Shown in pieces: positions 35,461 to 44,654 of a stretch of 64,000 nt of DNA. The notes beneath the pieces are model-generated. The model was not told where the DNA came from. It saw nothing but the letters and a program-made list of their open reading frames with translations, and searched no databases. Within the stretch, counting starts at the first letter, position 1, and each line of letters begins with the position of its first letter. Source of the DNA: Variovorax sp. 679 (GTDB lineage: Bacteria > Pseudomonadota > Gammaproteobacteria > Burkholderiales > Burkholderiaceae_C); contig NZ_RXFS01000013.1 of assembly GCF_003952185.1 (NCBI RefSeq), forward strand, positions 1-64,000, in the 5' to 3' direction. The position numbers and the translations under genes were made by a program.

Positions 35461-37215
35461 ATGTCCGATTCCCCCTTCGAGCCCGACGACAGTGCAGCCG
35501 ACGGCAACGCCGGCATGCGCAAGGACCTTACCAGCTACGGCGACCGTGGCTTCTCGCTCTTCCTGCGCAAGGCCTTCATCAAGGGCGCGGGCTTCACCGA
35601 CGCCGCGCTCGACCGCCCGGTGGTCGGCATCGCCAACACCGGCAGCGCCTACAACCCCTGCCACGGCAACGCGCCGCAGCTCATCGATGCGGTGAAGCGC
35701 GGCGTGATGCTCGCGGGCGGCCTGCCGATGGAGTTCCCGACCATCTCGGTGCACGAGAGCTTCGCCGCGCCGACCAGCATGTACCTGCGCAACCTGATGG
35801 CCATGGACACCGAGGAGATGGTGCGCGCCCAGCCCATGGACGCCGTGGTGCTGATCGGCGGCTGCGACAAGACCGTGCCGGCGCAGCTCATGGGTGCCGC
35901 ATCGGCCGGCCTGCCCACTATCCAGCTCATCACCGGTTCGATGCTCACGGGCAGCCACCGTGGCGAGCGCGTGGGTGCATGCACCGACTGCCGACGCTAC
36001 TGGGCCAGGTACCGCGCGGGCGAGATCGACGCCGAGGAAACCGCCGACGTCAACAACCAGCTGGTGGCGAGCGTGGGCACCTGCTCGGTCATGGGCACGG
36101 CGAGCACCATGGCCTGCATCGCCGAGGCGCTTGGCATGACGGTGCCGGGCGGGGCCTCGCCGCCGGCGGTGACGGCCGACCGCATCCGCATCGCCGAGCA
36201 GACCGGCGCGCAGGCCGTGCAGATCGCGCGCGACCGCCTCACCATCGACAAGGTGCTGACCCCCGCGGCCTTCGAGAACGCGATGCGCGTGCTGCTGGCC
36301 ATCGGCGGCTCGACCAACGGCATCGTGCACCTCGCGGCCATCGCCGGGCGCATGGGCCTGGACATCGACCTGCTCGCGCTCGACCGCATGGGCCGCGAGA
36401 CGCCGGTGCTCCTCGACCTGAAGCCCTCGGGCCAGCACTACATGGAAGACTTCCACGCCGCTGGTGGCATGGCCACGCTGCTGCGCGAACTGAAGCCGCT
36501 GCTGCACCTCGATGCGCTCACCGTCACGGGCCGCACGCTGGGCGAGGAGATCGAGCGCGCCGGGCCGGGCTTCAGGCAGGACGTGGTGCGCCCGGCCAGC
36601 CAGCCGATCTATCCGCAAGGCGGCATCGCCGTGCTCTGGGGCAACCTGGCGCCGGGCGGCGCGATCATCAAGCAGTCGGCCGCCGACCCGGCGCTGATGG
36701 AGCACGAGGGCCGCGCCGTGGTCTTCGAGAACGCCGAGGACCTGGCCCTGCGCATCGACAGCGACACGCTCGACGTCGCGCCGCAGGACGTGCTGGTGCT
36801 CAAGAACATCGGCCCCAAGGGCGCCCCTGGCATGCCCGAGGCAGGCTACATCCCCATCCCGCGCAAGCTCGCGCGCGCCGGCGTGAAGGACATGGTGCGC
36901 ATCTCCGACGGCCGCATGAGCGGCACCGCCTTCGGCACCATCGTGCTGCACGTGACGCCGGAGTCGGCCATCGGCGGACCGCTGGCCTACGTGCGCAGCG
37001 GCGACCGCATCCGGCTCAGCGTGGCGAACCGCGAGATCTCGCTGCTGGTGGCCGACGACGAACTGGCGCGCCGCGCGAAGGAGACCGCGATGGTCGAGCC
37101 CACGGCCGAGCGCGGCTACAGGAAGCTGTTCCTGCAGACCGTGACGCAGGCCGACAAGGGCGTCGACTTCGACTTCCTCCGCGCACCGGACACCATGGGC
37201 AAGGTGCCACGTTGA
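35461..37215 (+). CDS. IlvD/Edd family sugar-acid dehydratase
   Basis: 584 residues. Iron-sulfur cysteines lie in GSAYNPCHGN, IGGCDKTVPAQLMGAAS, and SVGTCSVMGTASTMACIAEALG. The segment GACTDCRRYWARYRAGEI is a mark of pentonate dehydratases such as L-arabinonate dehydratase, and separates it from dihydroxy-acid dehydratase. It dehydrates an aldonic acid to a 2-keto-3-deoxy acid in sugar catabolism. It starts 46 bases after the macrodomain stop. No downstream aldolase or dehydrogenase of the pathway is seen here. Only remotely similar to the dehydratase at 14140. Confidence 0.85.
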   Translation: MSDSPFEPDDSAADGNAGMRKDLTSYGDRGFSLFLRKAFIKGAGFTDAALDRPVVGIANTGSAYNPCHGNAPQLIDAVKRGVMLAGGLPMEFPTISVHESFAAPTSMYLRNLMAMDTEEMVRAQPMDAVVLIGGCDKTVPAQLMGAASAGLPTIQLITGSMLTGSHRGERVGACTDCRRYWARYRAGEIDAEETADVNNQLVASVGTCSVMGTASTMACIAEALGMTVPGGASPPAVTADRIRIAEQTGAQAVQIARDRLTIDKVLTPAAFENAMRVLLAIGGSTNGIVHLAAIAGRMGLDIDLLALDRMGRETPVLLDLKPSGQHYMEDFHAAGGMATLLRELKPLLHLDALTVTGRTLGEEIERAGPGFRQDVVRPASQPIYPQGGIAVLWGNLAPGGAIIKQSAADPALMEHEGRAVVFENAEDLALRIDSDTLDVAPQDVLVLKNIGPKGAPGMPEAGYIPIPRKLARAGVKDMVRISDGRMSGTAFGTIVLHVTPESAIGGPLAYVRSGDRIRLSVANREISLLVADDELARRAKETAMVEPTAERGYRKLFLQTVTQADKGVDFDFLRAPDTMGKVPR

Positions 37216-37252
37216 TGCGAAGGGCCATGCGCCGCTTCTGCACAATGCACGC

Positions 37253-38023
37253 ATGACCGATGACTTCTACGACGAACTCGCACCGCTCTATCACCTGATC
37301 TATCCGGACTGGAACGAGAGCATTCGCGTACAGGGCGACAAGCTCTCGCAGCTCGTAGAGGCCGAATGGCCCGGCGCAGGCACCCGCCGCAAGGTGCTCG
37401 ATGTGTCGTGCGGTATCGGCACGCAGATGCTGGGGCTCGCGGCGCTGGGCTATGCGGTGACGGCGTCCGACCTGTCGGCCAACGAGGTCGAGCGCGCGCG
37501 CCGGGAGGCGAGCCAGCGCGGCCTCGAGGTCGCGCTCTCGGTGTGCGACATGAGGGAAGCGCACACGCACCACGGTGGCGGCTTCGACATCGTCATCTCG
37601 TGCGACAACTCGATGCCGCACCTGCAGACCGACGCCGACCTGCTGACGGCCCTGCGCCAGATGACCGACTGCCTGCGCCCAGGCGGCGGCTGCGTGGTCA
37701 GCGTGCGCGACTACGCGAAGGAAGAGCGCGGCAGCAACATCGTGAAGCACTACGGAGCACGCGTGGCCGACGGTCAGCGCCACGTGCTGTTCCAGGTCTG
37801 GGACTTCGACAACGGCGGCACCGGCGAGCACTACGACCTGGGCTTCTTCTTCGTCACGGAAGACCTCGCCACGCAGGCCGTGAGCACGCGCGTGATGCGC
37901 TCGCGCTACTACGCCGTGACGACGACGCGGCTGTGCGAGCTCATGCGGGAGGCGGGGCTTCAGGACGTGCGACGCATCGACGATGCATTCTTCCAGCCGG
38001 TGCTGGTGGGCACGCGGCGCTGA
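37253..38023 (+). CDS. Class I SAM-dependent methyltransferase
   Basis: 256 residues. The SAM-binding motif I VLDVSCGIGTQ is at 48-58, the acidic motif II ASDLS at about 71, and motif IV CDNSMPHL near 122. The beginning (MTDDFYDELAPLYHLIYPDW) and the spacing recall glycine N-methyltransferase-like enzymes, but the substrate cannot be fixed. It follows the sugar-acid dehydratase by 37 bases and is convergent with the short-chain dehydrogenase gene, 15 bases away. Confidence 0.87.
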   Translation: MTDDFYDELAPLYHLIYPDWNESIRVQGDKLSQLVEAEWPGAGTRRKVLDVSCGIGTQMLGLAALGYAVTASDLSANEVERARREASQRGLEVALSVCDMREAHTHHGGGFDIVISCDNSMPHLQTDADLLTALRQMTDCLRPGGGCVVSVRDYAKEERGSNIVKHYGARVADGQRHVLFQVWDFDNGGTGEHYDLGFFFVTEDLATQAVSTRVMRSRYYAVTTTRLCELMREAGLQDVRRIDDAFFQPVLVGTRR

Positions 38024-38038
38024 GCCTTCGGACCCGGC

Positions 38039-38857
38039 TCACCTCTTCATGCGCAGCATCGAGCGCATGCCAGCCAGGAACTGCTCGTCGGTGCTGTTCC
38101 AGCGCGCATTCGCCAGGTGGGCGCTGTCCGGTCCGGCCGGGAAGCGCAGCGTTTCCGACTCTTCCGTCGCCGCGGCGAAGACAGCCGCTGCGACCTGATC
38201 CGGCGTCGTCACCGCACCGGCATTTGCGAACTGCGCCATGAGCTGCCCCGCGTAGGCCTGGTACGGCGGTGAGATCAAACCGTTCATGCGCTCCATGCCG
38301 TTGGCCGTGAAGGCCGTGCCGGGGCCGTAGCCGGGCTCGACGAGCCTGACGCGCACGCCGACCGATTCGAGTTCGAAGAACAGGGCCTCGGTGAAGCCTT
38401 CGATGGCGAACTTGCTCGCCGCATAGGGCGCGACCAGCGGCATGCCCGCGAAGCAGACGCTGGAAGTCACGTTGACGATGGCCCCCTCCCCGCGCTCGCG
38501 CATGAGCGGAACCATCGCCTGCGTCATTGCCATCACGCCGAAGGTGTTCGTCTCGAACACTTCGCGGATGGTGTCCATCGGCGTTGACTCGAAGGCCGAG
38601 AACAGGCCGATGCCGGCGTTGTTCACCAGCACGTCGAGGTGGCCGAAGGCGGCCACGCTCTGGCCGATGGCCTGCGCGATGCTGTCGGCGTCCGTCACGT
38701 CGAGGCGGACCACGCGCAGGCGCTCAGATGGCTCGCCCAGCAGTGCCGGGTCGGGCTTGCGCATCGTCGCGACGACGTTCCAGCCCTGTTTCAGGAAGTG
38801 CTCCGCGGTGGCCTTGCCGTAGCCCGAGGAGCAGCCGGTGATGAGTGCGGTTTTCAA
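38039..38857 (-). CDS. Short-chain dehydrogenase/reductase
   Basis: 272 residues from TTG 38857; AAAGGAAA lies about 8 bases upstream and no in-frame ATG begins close to the domain. SDR motifs: TGCSSGYG (cofactor) at 7-14, NNAG at 79-82, Ser132/133, and YAASK at 145-149. The layout is that of the classical group which oxidises or reduces alcohols and ketones with NAD(P). It is divergent from an AraC regulator with only 75 bases between, and the AraC gene may control it. Confidence 0.88.
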   Translation of the reverse strand: MKTALITGCSSGYGKATAEHFLKQGWNVVATMRKPDPALLGEPSERLRVVRLDVTDADSIAQAIGQSVAAFGHLDVLVNNAGIGLFSAFESTPMDTIREVFETNTFGVMAMTQAMVPLMRERGEGAIVNVTSSVCFAGMPLVAPYAASKFAIEGFTEALFFELESVGVRVRLVEPGYGPGTAFTANGMERMNGLISPPYQAYAGQLMAQFANAGAVTTPDQVAAAVFAAATEESETLRFPAGPDSAHLANARWNSTDEQFLAGMRSMLRMKR

Positions 38858-38932
38858 GTTCGATTTCCTTTCAAGACCGGGCGATGCTAGGTTTCTTGAC
38901 AGAGACGATCCATAGCGTGCAATCTCTATTTC

Positions 38933-39886
38933 ATGCGCGATCGTCTCAACCCCGACCCACTGGCTTCCATCGTGGCCTTGCTCCGTCCGCGGACCGTGCT
39001 GTCGAAATTCATCAGCGGCGCGGGCAGTTGGGCGGTGCAGTACCCGAACCATGGACACCCCAGCTTCTGCCTGATGCTGAAGGGCTCCTGCTGGCTGAGC
39101 CTTGGCTCGGCGGAGCCCTTCCTGATGGAGTCCGGCGACTACATCCTGCTGCCCGCGACGCCCGGATTCCGCATGGGCAGCGACCTAGAGGCCATGGAGC
39201 GACCCACCATGCGCGTCGCGGACGCGAGCCCCGTGGGAGAAATCCGGCACGGCACTCAGGAGGACGAGGCGGCAGTCAGGATGCTCGGCGGCTACTTCCT
39301 GTTCGACCCGACGAGCGCCCCGCTGCTCGTCGGGCTCCTGCCGGAGGTGGTCCGCATCAAGGCCACCGACAGCGGCGCGGCGCGCCTGGGCTGGATCGCA
39401 CGCGCCATCGATGAAGAGAACACCACGCCGAGGCCAGGCGGCGATGCCATCCTGCAGCGCTTCGTCGAGATCATGCTGATCGAGGCGCTGCGCTGGCAGC
39501 CCGCGCAAGAAGAAGCGCAGAGCTCCGGGCTGCTGGCGGGCCTGGCGAACGCGCGAATGGCACCGGCGCTGCGGCTCATCCACGAGGACGTGGCACGGCG
39601 CTGGACCATCGAGGATCTTGCGAAGGAAGTGGGGATGTCGCGCGCCGCGTTTGCCGCGCACTTCACGCGGATCCTCGGCGTGCCTCCGATGGAGTACGTG
39701 CTGCGATGGCGCATGGCTCTCGCCAGGGACATGCTGTGGCACGACGGTCTTTCGCTGGGCGAGGTAGCGCATGCCATCGGCTATCAGTCGGCAAGTGCGT
39801 TCAGCACGGCCTTCAGCCGCTCGGTGGGGCAGTCGCCGAGCTCGTTCGCGCGCACCAGCCGTACGGGCGGCCACACCGGTACTTAG
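38933..39886 (+). CDS. AraC family regulator (cupin-type sensor)
   Basis: 317 residues. The N-terminal half is an AraC cupin-type binding domain (CLMLKGSCWLSL, ESGDYILLPATPGF), and the C-terminal half carries two helix-turn-helix units: WTIEDLAKEVGMSRAAFAAHF and LSLGEVAHAIGYQSASAFSTAF. This is the regulator type that usually sits next to an SDR gene and activates it. A -35-like TTGACA lies at 38896-38901, but a matching -10 is weak. Confidence 0.9.
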   Translation: MRDRLNPDPLASIVALLRPRTVLSKFISGAGSWAVQYPNHGHPSFCLMLKGSCWLSLGSAEPFLMESGDYILLPATPGFRMGSDLEAMERPTMRVADASPVGEIRHGTQEDEAAVRMLGGYFLFDPTSAPLLVGLLPEVVRIKATDSGAARLGWIARAIDEENTTPRPGGDAILQRFVEIMLIEALRWQPAQEEAQSSGLLAGLANARMAPALRLIHEDVARRWTIEDLAKEVGMSRAAFAAHFTRILGVPPMEYVLRWRMALARDMLWHDGLSLGEVAHAIGYQSASAFSTAFSRSVGQSPSSFARTSRTGGHTGT

Positions 39887-39928
39887 GCAAGGCCGCTTCC
39901 GGCGCAGCAGGCAGCAGGACCCCGGGGC

Positions 39929-39946
39929 TGGTCACTGTCCCGTCAC
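39929..39946 (+). promoter_or_regulatory. Candidate Pho box before the GDPD gene
   Basis: Two 7-base direct repeats separated by 4 bases: TGGTCAC-TGTC-CCGTCAC. The two GTCA cores are 11 bases apart, as in the PhoB box (CTGTCAT-N4-CTGTCAT), although outer bases differ. It lies 62 bases upstream of the ATG. Confidence 0.5.
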
Positions 39947-40007
39947 GGGGCAAACCTAGCATCCGGCCGCTTTCGTGTCTCTTTCACCAAACACCCAAGA
40001 ACCACAT

Positions 40008-41447
40008 ATGAAAAAGAGCGTTCCCGCGCCCGCGCCCCGTCCCGTTCTCGCCACCATCGCAGCCATCGGCGGCAGCCTGGTGATAGCCGCCTGCGGCGGC
40101 GGCAACGGAGGAGGCATCTCGCTTCCGGTCCTTCCCCCCGCGCCGGCACCCGCCCCCGCGCCGGCTCCTCCCGCTCCCGCGCCGCTGGGCACGCTCGACG
40201 GCTCCGTGCCGCTGGTCATCGGCCATCGCGGCCTGCCGGGCCTGTACCCCGAGGAAACGAAGACCGCCTACGAAGCCGCGGCCGATGCCGGCGCCGATTC
40301 GCTCGAGACCGACCTGCACCTCACCAAGGACTGCGTGCTCGTCGCGCGCCACAACCCCTGGCTGAGCGACAACACCAACATCGCCGACGTCGCCAAGACC
40401 AACACCACCGTGGCCTCGCGCCAACGCACTGTGCCGGGCGTGAAGGTCAACGTGAAGTATCCAGTCACGCCCGAGAACGGCCCCGCTCAATATTGGAGCG
40501 ACCTGACCGATCCGAACGATCCGAAGTCCGTGCTCAAGTCGCTCATCGTCGACGGACAGGACCACACTGGCGACTGGTCCATCACAGACTTCACGATGGA
40601 CGAGCTGCGCCAGTGGATCCGCGGCACCACCTACGACGCCAAGGACCAACGCCCCACCGACCTCAACGGCAAGCTACCGATCATCAGTTTCCAGGAACTG
40701 CTCGACATCGCGAAGGCCAAGAGCGCCTCCACCGGCCGCAAGCTCACCGTGTACCCGGAAACCAAGAATCCGATCTGGAACAACGCGCAAGCCATCGCCA
40801 ACGGTTGCGGCCCGGCGGGCAGCCATCCGCTAGAAGACGCGCTGCTGAAGGTCATGAACTTCAACGACCTCAACCGCAAGGACGCGCCGATCTTTGTGCA
40901 GAGCTTCGAGCCGGAGAGCCTGAAGTACCTGCGCTCTGCCGGCATGAAGGCGCGGGCGGTACAACTGGTGGACGGCAACGAAGTCAACTACCAGACCGGC
41001 GAGATGATCTACGTCACCAACGACGAATACACCTTCATCGATGGCCGTCCCTACAGCTGGACGCTGGCCGGCAATCCGAAGTTCTTTGGCGAGATGCTCA
41101 CGCCCGCCGGACTGGCCGAGATCAAGACTTACGCCGACGGCGTCGGCCCGTGGAAGCCGCAGGTCATGGCGCACACCATCGTGCCCTACGTCGCGGTCAA
41201 CAAGGGCCTGGCCGACGTGAACACCATCAAGCCCACCAGCCTGATCGCCGACGCGCACAAAGCCGGCCTTTTCGTACACAGCTACACCTTCCGCAACGAG
41301 GCGAAGTACCTTGCCGGCGTCTACAAGGGCGACCCGACGGCCGAGTACCTCGCGTACTTCCGCGCTGGCATCGACGGCGTGTTCTCGGACTTCGCGAACA
41401 CGGCATTCGCTGCCCGTGCTACGTACCTGAAGGAAACCGGCCGCTGA
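40008..41447 (+). CDS. Lipoprotein glycerophosphodiester phosphodiesterase
   Basis: 479 residues. A lipobox (VIAAC, Cys29) is followed by a glycine-rich tether and a long Pro-Ala linker (about 41-60). The GDPD barrel begins at HRG 73-75, with the metal pair Glu100-Thr-Asp102 and His115. Long insertions around 130-200 are larger than in the small GlpQ-type enzymes, but the final DGVFSDF segment is conserved. It should sit in the outer envelope and split glycerophosphodiesters such as glycerophosphocholine into glycerol-3-phosphate and alcohol. A Pho-box-like site is upstream. Confidence 0.9.
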   Translation: MKKSVPAPAPRPVLATIAAIGGSLVIAACGGGNGGGISLPVLPPAPAPAPAPAPPAPAPLGTLDGSVPLVIGHRGLPGLYPEETKTAYEAAADAGADSLETDLHLTKDCVLVARHNPWLSDNTNIADVAKTNTTVASRQRTVPGVKVNVKYPVTPENGPAQYWSDLTDPNDPKSVLKSLIVDGQDHTGDWSITDFTMDELRQWIRGTTYDAKDQRPTDLNGKLPIISFQELLDIAKAKSASTGRKLTVYPETKNPIWNNAQAIANGCGPAGSHPLEDALLKVMNFNDLNRKDAPIFVQSFEPESLKYLRSAGMKARAVQLVDGNEVNYQTGEMIYVTNDEYTFIDGRPYSWTLAGNPKFFGEMLTPAGLAEIKTYADGVGPWKPQVMAHTIVPYVAVNKGLADVNTIKPTSLIADAHKAGLFVHSYTFRNEAKYLAGVYKGDPTAEYLAYFRAGIDGVFSDFANTAFAARATYLKETGR

Positions 41448-41472
41448 GGCGCCGGAGGCGAAGCGAGGCGCG

Positions 41473-42096
41473 ATGTACCCGGGCGAACGGCTCAACGGCT
41501 ACAGCCACCTGCTTGGCCTGCTTCTGGCGCTGCCAGCGATGGCGCTGCTGCTCGTGAAGACCGTGCCCACCGGCGACCCCGCGCGCATCGCGGGGGCGCT
41601 GGTGTTCTCGCTCTCGGCCGTGGCGCTCTACGCGGCCTCCACTCTCTTCCACAGCACGCGCGGGCGCCTCAAGCGCGTGTGGGAGCGCGCAGACCATTGC
41701 GCCATCTACCTGCTGATCGCGGGCACCTACACGCCCTTCGCGCTGGTCACGCTGCAAGGCCTGTGGGGCTGGCTGCTGTTGTCCACGATCTGGAGCGCGG
41801 CGCTTTTCGGCATATGGCGCGAGCTGATGCCGGCGAAGAACGGCGCGCCCAGGAAACCTTCGCTGCCGCTCTATATCGGCCTGGGCTGGCTCGGCGTGCT
41901 GGCGGCCGTGCCGCTGGCCGCACGGCTCGACACGGCAGGCCTCGTGTGGCTGCTGGTCGGCGGCGCGTTCTACACGGCAGGCACCGTCTTCTATAGCAAC
42001 CGGCAGGGCTTCCGGCATGCGCATGGGGCATGGCACCTGTTCGTGCTGGCCGGGACGGCGAGTCACTACGTCGCGGTGGGCTGGTTCGTGCTGTAG
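41473..42096 (+). CDS. Hemolysin III / YqfA family membrane protein
   Basis: 207 residues with seven predicted membrane segments. The hemolysin III pattern is intact: ERLNGYSHLLGLLLALPAM at the start, STLFHSTRGRLKRVWERADH with the conserved Ser/His, AGTYTPFALV, and HLFVLAGTASHYVAVGWF at the end. These belong to the PAQR-like superfamily with probable metal ligands; true haemolysis is not expected. The gene starts 25 bases after the GDPD stop on the same strand. Confidence 0.9.
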   Translation: MYPGERLNGYSHLLGLLLALPAMALLLVKTVPTGDPARIAGALVFSLSAVALYAASTLFHSTRGRLKRVWERADHCAIYLLIAGTYTPFALVTLQGLWGWLLLSTIWSAALFGIWRELMPAKNGAPRKPSLPLYIGLGWLGVLAAVPLAARLDTAGLVWLLVGGAFYTAGTVFYSNRQGFRHAHGAWHLFVLAGTASHYVAVGWFVL

Positions 42097-42136
42097 CAGC
42101 CCCTGCGCCACCGGTCGCAGGGATAATCGCCGACCG

Positions 42137-43057
42137 ATGATCGTCCGACCCCGCCCCCACTGGCTGCGCATGCTCTTCATATGGCGCGGCTCCGTCCTGT
42201 CGGACATCGCGCCGCAGCTGTTGTGGACCACCGCCTTCGCGGTGCTGGTGACGGTGCTGCATGGCAGGCTGTTCCAGTGGAAGGTGCCGCTCAACTTCGT
42301 GCCCTTCTCGCTCATCGGCCTGACGCTGGCCATCTTCCTGGGCTTTCGCAACAGCACCAGCTATTCGCGCTTCTGGGAGGCCCGAACGCTGTGGGGCACG
42401 CTGCTCAACGAAACACGCACGCTGGTCCGCCAGGCGCTGACCCTGACGGAAGCCCCCTCCGAAGCCCGGACGGTCGCGATGCGCCTCATCGCCTTCGTCC
42501 ATGCGCTTCGCCACCAGCTTCGCGGCACCGATCCCGCGGCCGACCTGGCCCGGCTGCTGTTCGACGAAGACCGAGCCCGCCTGCATGCTGCGCGCTTCAA
42601 GCCGGCGGTTCTGCTGCTGATGGTGGGCGAATGGATGCGGGACGAGCGCAGGCAAGGCCGGCTCGACCCGGCGCTGGTACAGGCCATGGAGCTTCCGCTG
42701 GGGCGCCTGACCGAAGCACTGGGCGGCTGCGAGCGCATCGCCAGCACACCCATTCCGTTCACCTACTCCGTCATCATCCACCGCACCATCTACCTGTACT
42801 GCATGCTGCTGCCCTTCGGGCTCGTGGATGCGATCGGCGCGATGACGCCGGTGGTGGTCGCCTTCATCGCCTACACGTTCTTCGCGCTGGAAGCGCTGGG
42901 CGCCGAGATCGAGGAGCCCTTCGGCACCGAGCCCAACGACCTGGCCCTGGACGCGATGTCGCGCGCCATCGAGTCGAGCTTGCGCGAGATGCTGGGCGAG
43001 CCCCAGCCGGAGCCATCGGCCGAAGCGGCCGGGCCCACCGGGTACATACAGACCTGA
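42137..43057 (+). CDS. Bestrophin-like (UPF0187) membrane channel
   Basis: 306 residues. Bestrophin-type features are WRGSVLSDIAPQLLW near 16, the pore-lining VPLNFVPFSLIGLTLAIFLG, and NSTSYSRFWEARTLWGTLLNE after it. Later PFTYSVIIHRTIYLYCMLLPFG and the acidic EALGAEIEEPFGTEPNDL are the C-terminal signature. Bacterial homologues form pentameric ion channels. The ATG at 42137 is used because upstream codons are out of character. It follows the hemolysin III gene by 40 bases. Confidence 0.9.
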   Translation: MIVRPRPHWLRMLFIWRGSVLSDIAPQLLWTTAFAVLVTVLHGRLFQWKVPLNFVPFSLIGLTLAIFLGFRNSTSYSRFWEARTLWGTLLNETRTLVRQALTLTEAPSEARTVAMRLIAFVHALRHQLRGTDPAADLARLLFDEDRARLHAARFKPAVLLLMVGEWMRDERRQGRLDPALVQAMELPLGRLTEALGGCERIASTPIPFTYSVIIHRTIYLYCMLLPFGLVDAIGAMTPVVVAFIAYTFFALEALGAEIEEPFGTEPNDLALDAMSRAIESSLREMLGEPQPEPSAEAAGPTGYIQT

Positions 43058-43084
43058 GCGGGGCCAGCACCAGCCTGCGCTGGC

Positions 43085-43603
43085 TCAGAGCATCTTCACC
43101 GTCACCTGCGACAGCCCGCGCAGGTGGCGCGGCCCAAGGCGCGAATCGCTGGCGGAAATCAGGCAGATCGTGCCCAGGTGCGCATCCAGCGCCTCACCGT
43201 TCTTCTCGTAAAGCACCAGCACCTTCTCGCCGATGGTGCTGTTGTAGAGCTCGTTCCAGCTGAAGATGGCCTGGTAGCCGTCGTCGCCGCGCGCGACGAC
43301 CACGCAGCGCTTGAGTTCCGAACGCGGCCTCTCCGAGAGCCCGCAGGCGTCGAGCAGATCGACGAGCCGCGCACCGGCATAGCTGTCCACCTGCGCGACA
43401 GGTCGGCCCGAATAGCACAGCACCTGCGTGGGCCCCAGGTCGTGCCGGGCCTGTCCTTCGAGCGCATCGAGCGTGAAAAGGCCCGGCCGTGGCACAAGGC
43501 CCAGGATCTCCAGCACGCTGTTCCCGACAGGGAACATCCCCCTTCCGGGCACTTCGCCAAGTGCGGCGCTTGCAACGGCATCAGGATTCATCGTCGCTTC
43601 CAT
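43085..43603 (-). CDS. Sulfite-oxidase-fold molybdopterin-binding domain protein
   Basis: 172 residues, much shorter than full sulfite oxidases. The text TQVLCYSGRPVAQV, then GARLVDLLDACGL fits the core of the molybdopterin oxidoreductase family, where the Cys (here near 63) coordinates molybdenum. SDSRLGPRHLRGLSQVTV at the end is another family trait. It could bind the cofactor or be a cofactor-free relative. It lies divergent from a LysR gene across 132 AT-rich bases. Either of two ATGs (43603, 43591) could start it. Confidence 0.75.
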   Translation of the reverse strand: MEATMNPDAVASAALGEVPGRGMFPVGNSVLEILGLVPRPGLFTLDALEGQARHDLGPTQVLCYSGRPVAQVDSYAGARLVDLLDACGLSERPRSELKRCVVVARGDDGYQAIFSWNELYNSTIGEKVLVLYEKNGEALDAHLGTICLISASDSRLGPRHLRGLSQVTVKML

Positions 43604-43680
43604 TCTTTCGGGAGGTTGGCGGATATTGCGACAGGAACCGGCGCGGCGCGATCCACTTTTGCGTATCGCGACTATCCGGA

Positions 43681-43710
43681 TATTCTCATTTCGCTATATT
43701 CGCAAGAATA
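43681..43710. promoter_or_regulatory. Candidate operator for the LysR regulator at 43736
   Basis: Inverted repeat TATTCT-N18-AGAATA within the A+T-rich divergent gap. The element lies 25 bases upstream of the LysR ATG and about 78 bases upstream of the opposite gene. The spacing suits a tetrameric LysR regulator, but the arms are short. Confidence 0.4.
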
Positions 43711-43735
43711 CAGTGATGGCACTCTCGCCCGACCC

Positions 43736-44650
43736 ATGTTCATCCGACAGCTGAGTTACGTCGTCGCGCTCGCACAGGAAAAGCACTTCGGCCGCGCCGC
43801 CGCCGCGTGCAATGTGTCGCAGCCCGCGCTCTCGGGCGCGATCCGTGGCATCGAGCAGGAACTGGGCGTCGTCATCGTCCAGCGCGGCCGGCGCTTCGAA
43901 GGCTTCACCAAGGACGGCGAACGCGTGCTCGCGTGGGCACGCCGCGTGCTGGCCGATTGCGAGAACCTGCGCCAGGACGCCCGCGCCAGCGAGGACGACC
44001 CCGTCGGCACACTGCGCATGGGGGTGATTCCCGCCTCGCTGCCGCTGGTGCCGATGCTCACGCAGTGCTGCCTGCAGCGGTACCCGCGCATGCGGCACGA
44101 GATCTTCACGCTGTCGGCGACAGAGATCCTGCGCAAGATCGAGGGCTTCGAACTCGACCTGGGCCTCAGCTACCTCGACGACGACCGGCTCGACGCCTTC
44201 GCCACCCTGCCCATCTTCCGCGAGCGCTATGTGTTCGTCGCAGCCGAAAAGTCGATGCTCGAAGGCGTGACGTCGATGTCGTGGTCGGAGGCGGCGGGCT
44301 TCCCGCTGTGCCTTTTCACCACCAACATGCAATGCCGCCGCGGCATGGATGCCGCCTTCGCCGCCGCGGGTGTGGAGGCCGTGCCCCAGGTCGAGACCGA
44401 CTCCATGACCGCGCTGTGGGCGCATGTGCGCCGGGCCGGCCTCTACAGCATCCTGCCGCACAGCGTGCTGTGCCTGACGGAGCCGGCGCAGCAGCTCTGT
44501 TCGGTGCCGATGGCGCCGCAGCTCCAGCGCGACATCGGCCTGGTGCTTTCAGGGCAGCTGCCGCGCGCGCCGCTGCTGGATGCGGCCATGCGCCAGTTCC
44601 GCGAACTCGATCTGCAGGGCTGGGTGGACGGCTTCCTGCCTTCGCCCTGA
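43736..44650 (+). CDS. LysR-type regulator
   Basis: 304 residues. The helix-turn-helix is normal (FIRQLSYVVALAQEKHFGRA, then CNVSQPALSGAIRGIEQELGV). The effector domain follows (PVGTLRMGVIPASLPLVPML). The resemblance to regulators beside formate- and molybdenum-enzyme genes suggests control of the divergent sulfite-oxidase-fold gene and perhaps of the formate dehydrogenase gene 1.7 kb away; this is inference. Cys residues at about 120-121, 203, 209, 245 and 254 are more numerous than usual. It is convergent with the HPP gene. Confidence 0.9.
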   Translation: MFIRQLSYVVALAQEKHFGRAAAACNVSQPALSGAIRGIEQELGVVIVQRGRRFEGFTKDGERVLAWARRVLADCENLRQDARASEDDPVGTLRMGVIPASLPLVPMLTQCCLQRYPRMRHEIFTLSATEILRKIEGFELDLGLSYLDDDRLDAFATLPIFRERYVFVAAEKSMLEGVTSMSWSEAAGFPLCLFTTNMQCRRGMDAAFAAAGVEAVPQVETDSMTALWAHVRRAGLYSILPHSVLCLTEPAQQLCSVPMAPQLQRDIGLVLSGQLPRAPLLDAAMRQFRELDLQGWVDGFLPSP

Positions 44651-44654
44651 ACAC

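Noticed and set aside
41473-42096. A haemolysin toxin
   Set aside because: The hemolysin III name is historical; this is a widespread PAQR-like membrane protein with no evidence of toxicity.
43070-43083. CCAGC-CTGC-GCTGG hairpin between the bestrophin-like and sulfite-oxidase-fold genes as a bidirectional terminator
   Set aside because: Stem of only five pairs and no T-run on either strand.
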